The notes below the pieces were generated by a model. It was not told the origin of the DNA. It searched no databases and saw nothing but the letters and a program-made list of their open reading frames with translations. 13,475 nt of DNA from Candidatus Dojkabacteria bacterium (GTDB lineage: Bacteria; Patescibacteriota; Dojkabacteria; B142; WJKM01): assembly GCA_020429465.1 (NCBI GenBank), contig JAGQLH010000031.1, positions 1 through 13,475 on the forward strand. Direction: 5' to 3'. Position 1 is the stretch's first letter; each line of letters begins with the position of its first letter. Below are positions 13,132 through 13,475 of the stretch, in pieces. Made by a program: the position numbers and the translations under genes.

Positions 13132-13204
13132 CTCCGCGAGCAGGACTCGAACCTGCGACCGATCGGTTAACAGCCGAGTGCTCTACCAGCTGAGCTATCG
13201 CGGA
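13132..13204 (-). tRNA. tRNA-Asn(GTT)
   Basis: 73 bases forming a full cloverleaf on the minus strand: acceptor TCCGCGA/TCGCGGA, D-arm GCTC-AGCTGGTA-GAGC, anticodon loop CTGTTAA with anticodon GTT, T-arm GCAGG-TTCGAGT-CCTGC, discriminator G. The outermost anticodon-stem pair (C27 with T43) is mismatched. The 3' CCA is not encoded; CAC follows the discriminator. Confidence 0.97.
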
Positions 13205-13229
13205 ACACAAGGTATTTAAAGACGCAGAA

Positions 13230-13238
13230 ATTATACCA
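13230..13238 (-). promoter_or_regulatory. Extended -10 promoter of tRNA-Asn
   Basis: Minus-strand TGGTATAAT is a perfect extended -10 (TGnTATAAT), placed about 26 bases before the mature tRNA 5' end. The region 17 bases upstream (GTCACT) is not a good -35, consistent with reliance on the extended -10. Confidence 0.6.
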
Positions 13239-13275
13239 GATCTTGAGAAAAAGTGACCACCATTTAATAGAATTT

Positions 13276-13475
13276 CTATAACTCCCAAAGTTTCTTAGTC
13301 CGAACTTTCCCACCAATACTTAAATACACAATAGAAAGGCCAGCAATTCCTATCAACCCAACTCCCCAGATTGGCAATGCTTTGTCAACATTGAACGTGT
13401 CAAGCGAAATTCGCTCTGGTGATGTACGAGACGATACTGAGTAAAATTGATCTGTGTACGCACCAGCAACCCTTC
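13276..13475 (-). CDS. C-terminal end of a membrane-anchored protein (partial)
   Basis: The minus-strand frame open from the window edge gives 65 residues ending with TAG at 13276-13278. It reads RVAGAYTDQFYSVSSRTSPE, then a hydrophobic span (about WGVGLIGIAGLSIVYLSIGG) and a basic tail KVRTKKLWEL. That order (polar outer part, span, positively charged end) is a C-terminal membrane anchor with the tail in the cytosol. The 5' part is outside the window, so no family can be named. The tRNA-Asn promoter begins about 40 bases after its stop, with no evident terminator in between. Confidence 0.7.
   Translation of the reverse strand, partial: RVAGAYTDQFYSVSSRTSPERISLDTFNVDKALPIWGVGLIGIAGLSIVYLSIGGKVRTKKLWEL

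Noticed and set aside
1..13475. Alternative genetic code with TGA as an amino acid
   Set aside because: TGA closes the glutaredoxin-like and HD-domain genes at the expected family lengths, and no recognised gene has an internal TGA.
1..13475. CRISPR array, insertion sequence or prophage
   Set aside because: No spaced direct-repeat series, transposase, integrase or phage structural gene was seen; the only direct repeat of note is the 17-base tRNA tail.

Overview
The window reads as a chromosomal segment of a small-genome, AT-rich bacterium. My best guess is a member of the Candidate Phyla Radiation (Patescibacteria). The reasons are gene style only: short compact genes, weak or absent Shine-Dalgarno boxes before most starts, a secreted bactofilin-like protein fused to a multi-pass membrane tail, and small FecR/sigma-factor pairs. 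No 16S or marker phylogeny is possible here. TGA is used as a stop (for example at 5605-5607 and 12469-12471), so the TGA=Gly code of Gracilibacteria/SR1 is excluded.

Layout. From 85 to 10166 every gene lies on the minus strand. In transcription order these are: a BlaI-type repressor; a short BlaR1-like M56 membrane protease; thioredoxin reductase (trxB); CcdA; a membrane-anchored DUF3179 protein; a glutaredoxin-like protein; a VIT1/CCC1 metal transporter; a DUF427 protein; a Nudix hydrolase; a secreted/membrane polymer-forming protein; a 44-residue single-span membrane protein; and polynucleotide phosphorylase (pnp) behind a structured leader. Divergent from blaI, on the plus strand, are an ECF-like sigma factor, a one-span FecR-domain protein (probable anti-sigma factor), a 50-residue membrane peptide and a YecM-like protein. 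The YecM-like gene converges with, and overlaps by 6 bases, a minus-strand HD-domain phosphohydrolase. At the right end are a tRNA-Asn(GTT) gene, a 17-base copy of its 3' end about 90 bases away, and the C-terminal end of a membrane-anchored protein cut by the window edge.

How the parts may work together. An 18-base palindrome with arms CTACTAC/GTAGTAG overlaps the -10 of the trxB promoter, and a close variant lies between blaI and the sigma-factor gene. This looks like the operator of the local BlaI protein. It suggests one circuit: membrane protease M56 inactivates BlaI, which derepresses blaI-M56 itself, trxB and possibly the sigma/FecR pair. Downstream of trxB, the CcdA-DUF3179-glutaredoxin-VIT genes are tightly packed. 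Together with TrxB they supply most parts of a route carrying NADPH electrons to thiols outside the membrane, with the four-cysteine DUF3179 protein in the place normally held by a TlpA/ResA thioredoxin. This circuit is inference from motifs and gene order, and it is the most interesting hypothesis in the window. The left part (pnp with leader) and right part (tRNA, HD hydrolase) look like housekeeping DNA.
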